Shown here piece after piece: positions 6,273-12,791 of a DNA stretch of 12,791 nucleotides (position 1 is its first letter; every line of letters starts with the position of its first letter). The notes beneath the pieces were generated by a model, which saw only the letters and a program-made list of their open reading frames with translations, had not been told where the DNA came from and searched no databases. The position numbers were made by a program, and so were the translations under genes. This stretch comes from Myxococcales bacterium (lineage in GTDB: Bacteria; Myxococcota; Polyangia; Fen-1088), in NCBI GenBank assembly GCA_003157315.1, contig PMJE01000575.1:6836-19626 (forward strand), read 5' to 3'.

Positions 6273-7910
6273 ATGAAGGATCGATCGACACCAAACGCAA
6301 AGAAGGCCCGAGCCTTCATCGCAGTTGTGTTCAGTCTGCAAGCAGGCGCCGGTCTTGCGCGTGCAGAGCAGCCTTTGGACAGTGGCCCGGTGGGCGAGCC
6401 GCCCGCTGCGCATGCTGACAGTCTTTCGTCAGCCCCCGTCGAGGCTGCGCCGTCCCCTGCGCAGGAAGTGGTCGGTGCAACGCCTCCCGCCGCCGCCCTG
6501 CCAGCCCCAGCGGTTTTGCTACCTGCCCCGGCGCGCACTGCCGTCGAATCGGCAGCAGCGGAAGCGGCGGCGACTTCCTGGTTCGCCCGACTTCCACTGA
6601 CCCTGGCGGTGGGCGAGGGCGCGCAAAGGTGGGCGGTGACTCTTTACGGCTTCGTGGAGGCTGACTTCATCTTCGACACTACGCGGAGCTACAGCGACTC
6701 GATCGGTAGTGCAATCGTGGCCCGTAGCGATACCTACGAAGGACGGGTGGGTCGCACGCAGTTCTCGATGCGAAACACCCGGCTGGGCTTTGCGTTCGAG
6801 TCACCGCTGGTCGCGGGCATTAAGCCGTCGGCAGTGTTCGAAAGCGACTTCTTCGGCCACCAGGACAGCCCACCCGACACTTCCGAAAACACCTATTTCA
6901 CCAGTCCGACATTTCGGATCAGACATGCATTCGTGAAACTGGAAAATCCCTACCTTGAGGTTTTGGCGGGTCAGACCTACGACCTGTTCGGCTGGCAGAA
7001 CTCATTTTCGCCCTGTTCAGTTGAATTTCTCGGGCTGCCCAATCAGCTCTTCTCGCGCAACATGCAGCTGCGCCTTTCTCACACTTTCAACCCGGACGGC
7101 CTGGTCAGCCTCGATGTCGCCGTTTCGGCCGTGCGTCCTGCCCAGCGTGATGCAGAAATTCCCGATGCCAACGCCGGCTTGCGTGTCAGGTTCAATGGCT
7201 GGAAAGGCATCACCACGCCTGGCAATGTGGGGACCACTGCGCTGCCCCTCTCCCTCGGAGTGTCGGGCACTGTGCGGCAGTTCAAAGTGGACGCCTTCAC
7301 CCCACCGCCCGTGCAGAACTCCAACAGCGCAACCGGCTGGGGATTGTCGCTCGACGCGTTCATCCCGCTTATTCCCGCTGCCAGCGCGGACAACCGCGGC
7401 AACCGGCTTACCTTCATCGGTTCCTTTGTCCGGGGCAGCGGAATCGCTGATCTCATCACCGCGGGTGGTGGGGCGAAGTTCCCGACCCTCCCCAATCCTA
7501 CCCAGGACAATCCGCCTCCCCTTTACCAGGCGGACATCGACAATGGCCTGGTATCCTTCGATGCGAGTGGCGTGCTTCACACCATTGATTGGCAGGCCTT
7601 CCGGCTCGGTCTTCAGTACTACTTGCCGCCATGGGGGGGGCGAATGTTTCTCTCCGCCAACTACACCCAGGCTCATTCGGGAAATCTGGCCAAACTGTTC
7701 CCCCAGGGTGGCACGGAGATCGAGCTGCTGGTCAACGTTGCGGACACCTCACGCTACGCCGACTTGAACCTCTTCTGGGATGCCACACCTGCGGCGCGGA
7801 TTGGGCTGTCTGGGCAGTACATCCAGGTCGAATATCTTCACACGCCCGGCAAGCTGGCCGACAAGCCGCACAACATCCGCGGCATGGTCCAGACCGTCTA
7901 TCAATTCTAA
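6273..7910 (+). CDS. Outer-membrane porin-like beta-barrel protein
   Basis: 545 residues from ATG 6273, which follows CGGAGA (6258-6263) and starts a Sec signal peptide with basic residues, a hydrophobic stretch and an A-R-A cleavage site before Glu32. Longer starts (6168, 6231) would place charged sequence ahead of the signal. Residues ~32-105 are a Pro/Ala-rich segment, probably periplasmic. From ~118 the pattern alternates polar and hydrophobic residues as in beta strands, beginning LYGFVEADFIFD and continuing with motifs such as NTRLGFAFESP and LEVLAGQTYDLFGWQNSF. The protein ends VYQF; a terminal Phe is the usual BAM recognition signal. It resembles the DcaP-like/general porin group for anionic substrates. 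Between pectinase genes and uxaC, uptake of oligogalacturonides or galacturonate is the likely job, but specificity is inferred. Its stop overlaps the stop of uxaC by four bases on the opposite strand. Confidence 0.82.
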   Translation: MKDRSTPNAKKARAFIAVVFSLQAGAGLARAEQPLDSGPVGEPPAAHADSLSSAPVEAAPSPAQEVVGATPPAAALPAPAVLLPAPARTAVESAAAEAAATSWFARLPLTLAVGEGAQRWAVTLYGFVEADFIFDTTRSYSDSIGSAIVARSDTYEGRVGRTQFSMRNTRLGFAFESPLVAGIKPSAVFESDFFGHQDSPPDTSENTYFTSPTFRIRHAFVKLENPYLEVLAGQTYDLFGWQNSFSPCSVEFLGLPNQLFSRNMQLRLSHTFNPDGLVSLDVAVSAVRPAQRDAEIPDANAGLRVRFNGWKGITTPGNVGTTALPLSLGVSGTVRQFKVDAFTPPPVQNSNSATGWGLSLDAFIPLIPAASADNRGNRLTFIGSFVRGSGIADLITAGGGAKFPTLPNPTQDNPPPLYQADIDNGLVSFDASGVLHTIDWQAFRLGLQYYLPPWGGRMFLSANYTQAHSGNLAKLFPQGGTEIELLVNVADTSRYADLNLFWDATPAARIGLSGQYIQVEYLHTPGKLADKPHNIRGMVQTVYQF

Positions 7911-9325
7911 GGTTTGGCGAAGAAACCAAAATAGTCGCGGGCGTTGCGGAAGCAGATGTCGCGCACCATATTGCCCAGCAACTCCATGTCGAAAGGAATC
8001 AGCCCTTTCTCCACGTCGTTGCCCAGCAGATTGCACAGCAAACGGCGGAAGTACTCGTGGCGCGAGTAGGACAGAAAGCTGCGCGAGTCAGTCAGCATCC
8101 CCACGAAGCGCGAAAGCAGGCCGAGGGCGGAGAGCGCATTCATCTGGCGCTCCATTCCGTCCTTTTGATCCATGAACCACCAGGCCGCGCCGAACTGGAT
8201 CTTGCCGGGACACGAACCATCCTGGAAATTGCCCAGCATGGTCGCAATGACCTCATTGTCGGCGGGATTTAGGTTGTAAAGGATGGTTTTGCAGAGCTGG
8301 TTGGTGGAATCCAAGCGGTCGAGCAGGCGCGCAAGCGCAAAGGCCTGCGGGTAGTCGCCGATAGAATCGAAGCCGGTGTCAGGACCCAGGGTGCGCATTA
8401 TGCGCGTACTGTTGTTGCGCATGGCGCCCAGGTGGAACTGCTGCGTCCAGCCGCGCGCATGGTCCATTATGGCGAGCTCGTACATCATGGCCGAGCAGAA
8501 CTGGTCCCGCTCCACGGGTGAGAGCGCCTGCTTGGCCCGCGCCTTGGAGAAGATGCCCTCGATCTGCTTGGCGGTGTAGGGTTCGGCCAAGATCTTCTCG
8601 AGGCCGTGGTCGCTGACCCGGCAGCCGACTTGGTGGAAGAAGTCGTGCCGCTGCTTGAGCGCGGCCAGGAAGGTATCGAACGAGCTGATGGCCACGCCCG
8701 AGACAGCCTGCAGCTTGTCGACCCAGAGATTCCAACCGTGCAGGTCGGCCACTGCCATGGCCTTGTCCGGCCGCCAAGTGGGCAAGAGCTTGGTGGTCGT
8801 GCCTGCGTTCTTGCCGTGCTGCTGGTGCGCCGCCAGCGAATCCACTGGATCATCTGTGGAACAAACCACCATGACATTGAAGTGCTTGAGCAAGCCCTGG
8901 GTGGTGAAGTCGTCCTGGGCGAGCTTGCGGTTGCAGTGATCGTAGATCTCGCGCGCGGTCGACCGATCAAGCAACCTGCCCTTGACCCCGAAGGGATTCG
9001 CCAGTTCCATGTGGGTCCAGTGATAGAGTGGGTTGCGCAGCGTATATGGCACCGTCTGAGCCCACATCTCAAACTTCTCCCAGTCGGGCGCGTCGCCCGT
9101 GCAATAGCGCTCGGCAACGCCGTTCGAACGCATGGCCCGCCACTTGTAGTGGTCGCCGTTCAGCCAGATTTCGGTGAGCGTCCCAAACTTGTGGTTCTCG
9201 GCCACTAGTTCGGCAGACAGGTGGCAATGGTAGTCGATGATCGGCTGGTCCTTGGCGTACTCATGGTACAGGCGCTCGGCCGTCTTGCTTTCCAGCAAGA
9301 AGTTCTCGTCTAGGAAGGGCTTCAT
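7907..9325 (-). CDS. uxaC: Uronate (glucuronate/galacturonate) isomerase
   Basis: 472 residues, the usual length of UxaC (EC 5.3.1.12). The cytoplasmic enzyme interconverts D-galacturonate and D-tagaturonate, or D-glucuronate and D-fructuronate, in the amidohydrolase fold. The N-terminus closely follows the E. coli protein: AKDQPIIDYHCHL with metal-binding His33 and His35, then GDHYKWRAMRSNGVAER and PLYHWTHMEL. Further conserved stretches are DDPVDSL, SWRPDKA-like TWRPDKA, LGPDTGFDSIGD, DQKDGMERQM and RFVGMLTDSRSF (from residue 406). No key residue appears missing. An in-frame TAG at 9338-9340 lies just upstream and ATG 9325 is the only start codon after it, so the start is fixed although no strong ribosome site is seen. 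It takes the product of the PL1/GH28 pectinases and hands tagaturonate to UxaE. A PL9 remnant in the same orientation lies upstream. Confidence 0.97.
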   Translation of the reverse strand: MKPFLDENFLLESKTAERLYHEYAKDQPIIDYHCHLSAELVAENHKFGTLTEIWLNGDHYKWRAMRSNGVAERYCTGDAPDWEKFEMWAQTVPYTLRNPLYHWTHMELANPFGVKGRLLDRSTAREIYDHCNRKLAQDDFTTQGLLKHFNVMVVCSTDDPVDSLAAHQQHGKNAGTTTKLLPTWRPDKAMAVADLHGWNLWVDKLQAVSGVAISSFDTFLAALKQRHDFFHQVGCRVSDHGLEKILAEPYTAKQIEGIFSKARAKQALSPVERDQFCSAMMYELAIMDHARGWTQQFHLGAMRNNSTRIMRTLGPDTGFDSIGDYPQAFALARLLDRLDSTNQLCKTILYNLNPADNEVIATMLGNFQDGSCPGKIQFGAAWWFMDQKDGMERQMNALSALGLLSRFVGMLTDSRSFLSYSRHEYFRRLLCNLLGNDVEKGLIPFDMELLGNMVRDICFRNARDYFGFFAKP

Positions 9326-9470
9326 GGCCGTATGAGGCTAGCGCAGGTCAACCCGGGAAGGAAGCCCTCGGTCTCGGTAGCCGCAGCCTTCCGGGCCGGC
9401 GCAGGCTGGCGAATGAGGCTCTCGTGGTCTCTGCCGCGGGGCCCCTTGTGCGCCTGGCGTGAACGCAGTG
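9326..9470 (-). promoter_or_regulatory. Leader/promoter region of uxaC with an imperfect hairpin
   Basis: 145 bases separate uxaC from the PL9 remnant. GGAAGG (9356-9361) pairs with CCTTCC (9387-9392), and with one bulged base the stem extends by three C-G pairs (9352-9354 with 9393-9395). It has no T-run. It could be the old PL9 3' end or a leader structure for uxaC. I see no clear promoter boxes. Confidence 0.3.
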
Positions 9471-9842
9471 CTAGAGACTGGTTATGTCAGGCAGGCTCCC
9501 GTCGGCGTTGCGTTTGGCAGCAGCCGCTTTCGCTGATGTGGCAGAGGCGGTCACGCGATTCTGAACGGTTACGCCTTGGAAATCCCCACCGTTTGAGTTT
9601 GTGTTGTTCCACGCTCCGCACTTGTCGCAGGTCATGGCGGCTGGGTTGGAGTTGTTGGTGACGCCCCAGTCGGAGATATGAGAACCGCCCTTGTTCTGAT
9701 TGTTGTCGAAGCCAAAGTCGTTGGACATGACGTGCGCCGCGGACACCTTGTTGCCCCCCATCTTGAAACCGTTGCCATTGCTGCCCGCCCCTGCCGTGGT
9801 AGCGCCCATGTTGAATGCCCAAGACCTGACGGCGCCAACGCG
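9471..9842 (-). pseudogene. C-terminal remnant of a PL9-type pectate lyase
   Basis: About 123 codons read on the minus strand from after an in-frame TGA (9843-9845) to TAG (9471-9473). The sequence SWAFNMG, then SNGNGFKMGGNK, the hydrophilic FDNNQNKGG region, WNNTNSNGG and the final DGSLPDITSL match the C-terminal beta-helix end of PL9 pectate lyases (right-handed parallel beta-helix). The homology begins abruptly at about 9830; the upstream bases in all minus frames show nothing like the expected catalytic coils. A full PL9 enzyme is around 400 residues or more, so the signal peptide and the catalytic Lys and calcium-binding Asp region are missing. The only ATG, 9809, would give a 112-residue fragment without a signal peptide. 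The open frame itself is undamaged, so the truncation may be recent. It lies upstream of and parallel to uxaC, suggesting an earlier lyase-uxaC arrangement. A short expressed protein cannot be excluded. Confidence 0.75.
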
Positions 9843-9883
9843 TCAGAAAAGCGAGCGGCTCGGTGGGCGAAAGAAAAGCTCTC

Positions 9884-9929
9884 GGCGGGCACCAATTAGA
9901 ATGTCACGTAGACTCAATATTCATGTGAC
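9884..9929 (+). promoter_or_regulatory. Candidate operator region upstream of the PL1 pectate lyase
   Basis: GGCGGGCACC (9884-9893) repeats nine bases of the motif at 6153-6161 in the porin/lipoprotein control region. Just downstream GTCAC (9903-9907) and GTGAC (9925-9929) form an inverted repeat around an AT-rich stretch containing TATTCA (9918-9923), a possible -10 box. No experiment supports any of these; they are patterns seen by eye. Confidence 0.35.
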
Positions 9930-9938
9930 GAGAAGCCC

Positions 9939-9943
9939 AGGAG
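9939..9943 (+). promoter_or_regulatory. Ribosome binding site deciding the PL1 start
   Basis: AGGAG lies five bases before ATG 9949 and immediately precedes a lipoprotein signal peptide. This rules out the longer in-frame starts back to 9700, which overlap the PL9 remnant. Confidence 0.8.
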
Positions 9944-9948
9944 TTCCC

Positions 9949-11628
9949 ATGTCGAAGATTTTCGGAGTGCTCCCATACCTTTCCTGCCTTCTCGCTTGCC
10001 AGTGCAGCAGCAGCTCAGGCTCGTCGCTCAGCCATTCCGACGCTGCCAGCGGCACGGCCGATGCTTCAACCGCATTCGGGGGAGCGGCTGGCACTTCTGC
10101 CTTGAGCAGCGGCGGGACCGTGGGAACCGGCGGTGTCGTGAATGCGGGCGGCAGTGCCCCGACCGGCGGAAGCGCGTCACTTGGTGGAACCATTTTCCGC
10201 GGGGGCGCGACCGGCGGATTGATCGCCAGCGGCGGAATCTCAAGTGCAGGCGCCACGTCGAGTGGCGGCTTGCAGGTTACCGGCGGCACCATCGGGACGC
10301 TAGCAACTGGCGGGATCCAGGTGAGCGGTGGCAGCACCAGCCTGGGCGGCACAACGGGTGCTGGCGGAACGCAGGTAACTGGCGGGATGCAGGTGAGCGG
10401 TGGTAGCACCGCCATGGGTGGTGCGACGGGTGCGGGCGGGACCAGGACAGGCGGAAGCACGGCAGGCGGGGGCACGACGGCGGCGGGTGGAACCAAGCTG
10501 ATCGGTGGTACGACAGCGGCGGGCGGCAGCCTCGCAACCGGTGGTGTTGGCTCGGGCGGCGGCGGAACGGCCGGATCCTCGGCTAGTACCGGCGCCCCGG
10601 AAACCAGCCCGCTTGGCTATGGCAAGGGTACGACCGGCGGAGGCAATGCTACAGCGGTTGATATTGCCGATATGGCGGCAATGCAGGCAGCGATTGATGG
10701 CTACTCAGGAAGCGGCGGCCTGGTGCTCAGATACACGGGCAAGTTCAATTTCGCGAGTATCACCGATCCGTGCGTGCAACACACCTTGCCGGCGCAAACC
10801 GTCGAGATCAAGAAGAAGAGCGACATCACGATTGTGGGTGCAGATGGTTCGGCCGCCAATTTTGGCATCCACATCGCTTCATCTTCGAGCAGTATCATCG
10901 TTCGCAACATGACCATCGGTTTGACGCCGGGCGGGGGCGATTCCGACATGATTTCGCTGGAAGGGATGAGTGGTGGCGTGCCGACGGACATCTGGATCGA
11001 CCACAACGAGCTGTTTAGCTCAATGGCGGATTGCGCGGGCGCGGGTGACACGTCTTTCGATGGCATGATCGACATCAAGAAGGGCGCCGACAACGTCACT
11101 ATTTCGTACAACTACATGCACGACCATCACAAGGTATCTCTGAACGGCTACACCGACGACGACTCGGCGGTTCGCCACGTAACCTTTCACCACAACCTCT
11201 TTGAGAACGTCGGCTCGCGCACACCACTGCAGCGCCACGGCTACTCGCACGTGCTCAACAACTACCTCTACCAGGTCTTGGTTTCCGGCATCAATGTGCG
11301 CATGGGTGGCTACTCGCTGGTCGAAGCCAACTACTTCGAAACCGTACTGAACCCGGTGACTGCGCGCGACAGCTCGGCAATCGGCTACTGGGATTTGCGC
11401 AACAACAACCTCGCGAGCAAGGCCGACGTATCTGCCGGCAATGCGTTCGGCATCACTTGGGACGCGGGCAGTACTGGCACCGTCAATGCAACCGACTGGA
11501 CCACAACCGCGGCCTTCCCGGAACCTCTCGGCTATAGCTACACGGCGGACCCGTTCCAGTGCGTGCACGATGGGCTGCGGGCGGCCGCAGGCGCGGGCAA
11601 AGCTTTGGTTACCTTGAAGTGCAAGTAG
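9949..11628 (+). CDS. Pectate lyase family PL1, lipoprotein
   Basis: 559 residues from ATG 9949. The signal peptide MSKIFGVLPYLSCLLAC ends in a good lipobox (LLAC, Cys17), so the enzyme should be lipid-anchored. Residues ~20-220 are a flexible linker built from GG-S/T repeats. Residues ~223-559 are a PL1 parallel beta-helix: WIDHNELFSS (349-358) and DGMIDIKKGADNVTISYN (371-388) hold the conserved acidic residues that bind calcium. TFHHNLFENV is followed by SRTPLQRHG, where Arg424 corresponds to the catalytic Arg of PelC-type enzymes and Arg429 is also conserved. LNNYLYQ closes the motif. All key positions are present, so active beta-elimination of polygalacturonate is likely. Unsaturated oligomers produced here differ from the products of the GH28 hydrolase. 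It lies divergent from the PL9 remnant and upstream of uxaE on the same strand, with a 122-base gap. Confidence 0.95.
   Translation: MSKIFGVLPYLSCLLACQCSSSSGSSLSHSDAASGTADASTAFGGAAGTSALSSGGTVGTGGVVNAGGSAPTGGSASLGGTIFRGGATGGLIASGGISSAGATSSGGLQVTGGTIGTLATGGIQVSGGSTSLGGTTGAGGTQVTGGMQVSGGSTAMGGATGAGGTRTGGSTAGGGTTAAGGTKLIGGTTAAGGSLATGGVGSGGGGTAGSSASTGAPETSPLGYGKGTTGGGNATAVDIADMAAMQAAIDGYSGSGGLVLRYTGKFNFASITDPCVQHTLPAQTVEIKKKSDITIVGADGSAANFGIHIASSSSSIIVRNMTIGLTPGGGDSDMISLEGMSGGVPTDIWIDHNELFSSMADCAGAGDTSFDGMIDIKKGADNVTISYNYMHDHHKVSLNGYTDDDSAVRHVTFHHNLFENVGSRTPLQRHGYSHVLNNYLYQVLVSGINVRMGGYSLVEANYFETVLNPVTARDSSAIGYWDLRNNNLASKADVSAGNAFGITWDAGSTGTVNATDWTTTAAFPEPLGYSYTADPFQCVHDGLRAAAGAGKALVTLKCK
10309..10449 (+). 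repeat. 72-bp tandem duplication in the PL1 linker
   Basis: Two copies (10309-10380 and 10381-10449, the second one codon shorter) encode GGIQVSGGSTSLGGTTGAGG followed by TQVT and a close variant. They sit in a longer GG-S/T-rich stretch of shorter degenerate units (about 10120-10590). The complementary strand reads as a Pro-rich open frame without gene character. Confidence 0.75.
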
Positions 11629-11702
11629 GCATTTCGCCACCGGCGAGTGCAGATGGCGCTCGGCCAAAAACCCTGGTTGACGCCAGATGGATTTTCGGAC
11701 AT

Positions 11703-11729
11703 TCTCCCCTCCCACAACCGAAGGGGAGA
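11703..11729 (+). other. GC-rich hairpin between the PL1 gene and uxaE
   Basis: TCTCCCCT (11703-11710) pairs perfectly with AGGGGAGA (11722-11729) across an 11-base loop. It ends 21 bases before ATG 11751 and has no following T-run, so it is not a standard intrinsic terminator. It may be a dispersed intergenic repeat or a leader structure. A smaller hairpin (TCGCC/GGCGA, 11634-11646) follows the PL1 stop. The rest of 11629-11750 shows no gene. Confidence 0.5.
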
Positions 11730-11750
11730 GGGCCGCCGTCCTAGGTGCCG

Positions 11751-12791
11751 ATGACAACCAGTATCTCGAAGTACTCCATGGGTATTGGTGACCGTTTTGG
11801 CTTGGAGGGGGCTGCGCAGTTGCAGGCTTTTCAGGCCGCCAAGGATCAGGGCGTAACCATCACCCCGGTTTGGAACAAGTCGAACCGCGAGCATTCCCTG
11901 ATCGGGACGCGGCCCAGGGACGTGCGCGTCGAGGCGGACGCAGCGGTCAAGGCTTGCCAGTGGAGCGGCCCGTATTTCGTCGATGCGGATCACATCGGCC
12001 TGGCCACGGTCGACAAGTTCGTCGGGGCGAGCGATTTCTTCACCATAGATGTCGCAGACTCCATCGGCAAGCCGGCGTCCGATGCATCGATAGCCCGGTA
12101 CATGGCGGAAATGCAGCGCTTCTCAGGTGCGCTCCGCATTCCGGGTATTGCCGAACCGGTTGTTGTCGATCCAGCATCGTTGCAGGAGATCGCGTCGAAG
12201 TACCTGTTTGCCGTCGAAGAGGCGGGCCGGGTCTACCGCCACATTGTGCAGCAGAAGGGTGAGGGGAATTTCGTTACCGAGGTGTCGTTTGACGAAGCGA
12301 GTGCCCCGCAGACGCCGGCCGAGCTGTTGTTCATCCTGGCTGCGTTGGCGCGCGAGGCGATCCCGGTGGCGACGGTCGCCCCCAAGTTCACCGGCGAGTT
12401 TCTCAAAGGCATCGATTACGTGGGCGACATCAAGCGGTTCGCGCGGGAATTCGAGGAAGATCTCGCCATCCTGGAGTTTGCCAAGCAGAGCTTCACTTTG
12501 CCGCCGGCGCTCAAGTTGAGCATTCACTCGGGCAGCGACAAGTTTTCGCTGTACCCGATCATGCATCGAGCAATCAAGAAGGCCGGCGCGGGTCTCCACC
12601 TAAAGACCGCCGGAACGACCTGGCTGGAAGAGGTCATTGGGCTTGCTGCCGCAGGTGGCGAAGGGCTGGCCTTTGCGAAGGCGCTGTATCACGATGCCTA
12701 CGGCCGTTTCGACGAAATGGCCAAGCCGTATCTCACGGTCATCGCCATCGACCGCCAGGCACTGCCCACCCCGGCCCAGGTGGATTCGTGG
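11751..12791 (+). CDS. uxaE: Tagaturonate epimerase (UxaE family), 3' partial
   Basis: 347 codons run from ATG 11751 to the window end without a stop, so the C-terminus is missing. A TAG at 11742-11744 restricts the start to this ATG or a GTG two codons earlier; AGGTG just before it is a possible, closely spaced ribosome site. The sequence matches the UxaE family known from Thermotoga maritima: GIGDRFG near the N-terminus, VWNKSNREH, VDADH (77-81), FFTIDVAD (96-103), KGIDYVGD (219-226), HSGSDKF (259-265) and HLKTAGT (283-289). The acidic and His residues in these motifs are likely metal or substrate ligands. UxaE converts D-tagaturonate to D-fructuronate in the cytoplasm, letting galacturonate enter the glucuronate branch. 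With UxaC in the same window, this supplies two successive steps of galacturonate catabolism. It could be co-transcribed with the PL1 gene, though a hairpin lies between them. Confidence 0.88.
   Translation, partial: MTTSISKYSMGIGDRFGLEGAAQLQAFQAAKDQGVTITPVWNKSNREHSLIGTRPRDVRVEADAAVKACQWSGPYFVDADHIGLATVDKFVGASDFFTIDVADSIGKPASDASIARYMAEMQRFSGALRIPGIAEPVVVDPASLQEIASKYLFAVEEAGRVYRHIVQQKGEGNFVTEVSFDEASAPQTPAELLFILAALAREAIPVATVAPKFTGEFLKGIDYVGDIKRFAREFEEDLAILEFAKQSFTLPPALKLSIHSGSDKFSLYPIMHRAIKKAGAGLHLKTAGTTWLEEVIGLAAAGGEGLAFAKALYHDAYGRFDEMAKPYLTVIAIDRQALPTPAQVDSW

Noticed and set aside
7017..7676. Minus-strand open frame inside the porin gene
   Set aside because: Shadow frame in GC-rich coding DNA; the plus strand has a coherent beta-barrel with terminal Phe.
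9332..9661. Plus-strand 109-codon open frame opposite the PL9 remnant
   Set aside because: Composition rich in Arg, Trp and Cys is typical of a shadow frame; the opposite strand has clear PL9 homology.
9921..10496. Minus-strand Pro-rich open frame opposite the PL1 linker
   Set aside because: Mirror of the GG-S/T linker codons; low complexity only and no independent gene signals.
11020..11757. Minus-strand 245-codon open frame over the PL1 3' end
   Set aside because: Overlaps the most conserved part of the PL1 domain and has no domain or start signals of its own.
12123..12599. Minus-strand 158-codon open frame
   Set aside because: Lies entirely within the conserved UxaE reading frame and shows no independent gene features.

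Overview
The window is GC-rich, densely coding bacterial DNA. Lipoproteins with long Gly/Ser/Thr/Asp-rich linkers, a J-domain/TPR protein with Pro/Ala-rich repeats, and the lack of SusC/SusD-type genes suggest a Myxococcota (Polyangia-like) soil bacterium. That placement is inferred from protein style, not from a marker gene.

Layout. 1-1167 (+): 3' part of a J-domain/TPR protein, probably unrelated to the rest. 1269-2705 (+): lipoprotein with a tandem-repeat linker and a GH16 domain. 2706-5988 (-): three lipoprotein genes in one likely operon, read right to left: a 16-Cys lipoprotein, a GH28 polygalacturonase, and a lipoprotein made of four six-Cys repeats. 5989-6272: divergent control region. 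6273-7910 (+): outer-membrane porin-like beta-barrel. 7907-9325 (-): uronate isomerase UxaC. 9471-9842 (-): C-terminal remnant of a PL9-type pectate lyase. 9949-11628 (+): PL1 pectate lyase lipoprotein. 11751-12791 (+): tagaturonate epimerase UxaE, cut by the window end.

Together this reads as a pectin/hexuronate utilisation locus. Lipid-anchored depolymerases (PL1, GH28, perhaps GH16) would act at the cell surface, the porin would admit acidic oligosaccharides, UxaC would convert galacturonate to tagaturonate, and UxaE would epimerise tagaturonate to fructuronate, as described for Thermotoga maritima. Inner-membrane transporters, the later pathway enzymes and a regulator are not in the window.

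The most unusual items are the two Cys-rich lipoproteins flanking the polygalacturonase in its operon, the GH16 enzyme whose catalytic motif has lost its central Asp, the 54-bp repeat array in the GH16 linker, the PL9 remnant upstream of uxaC, and a possible shared upstream motif.
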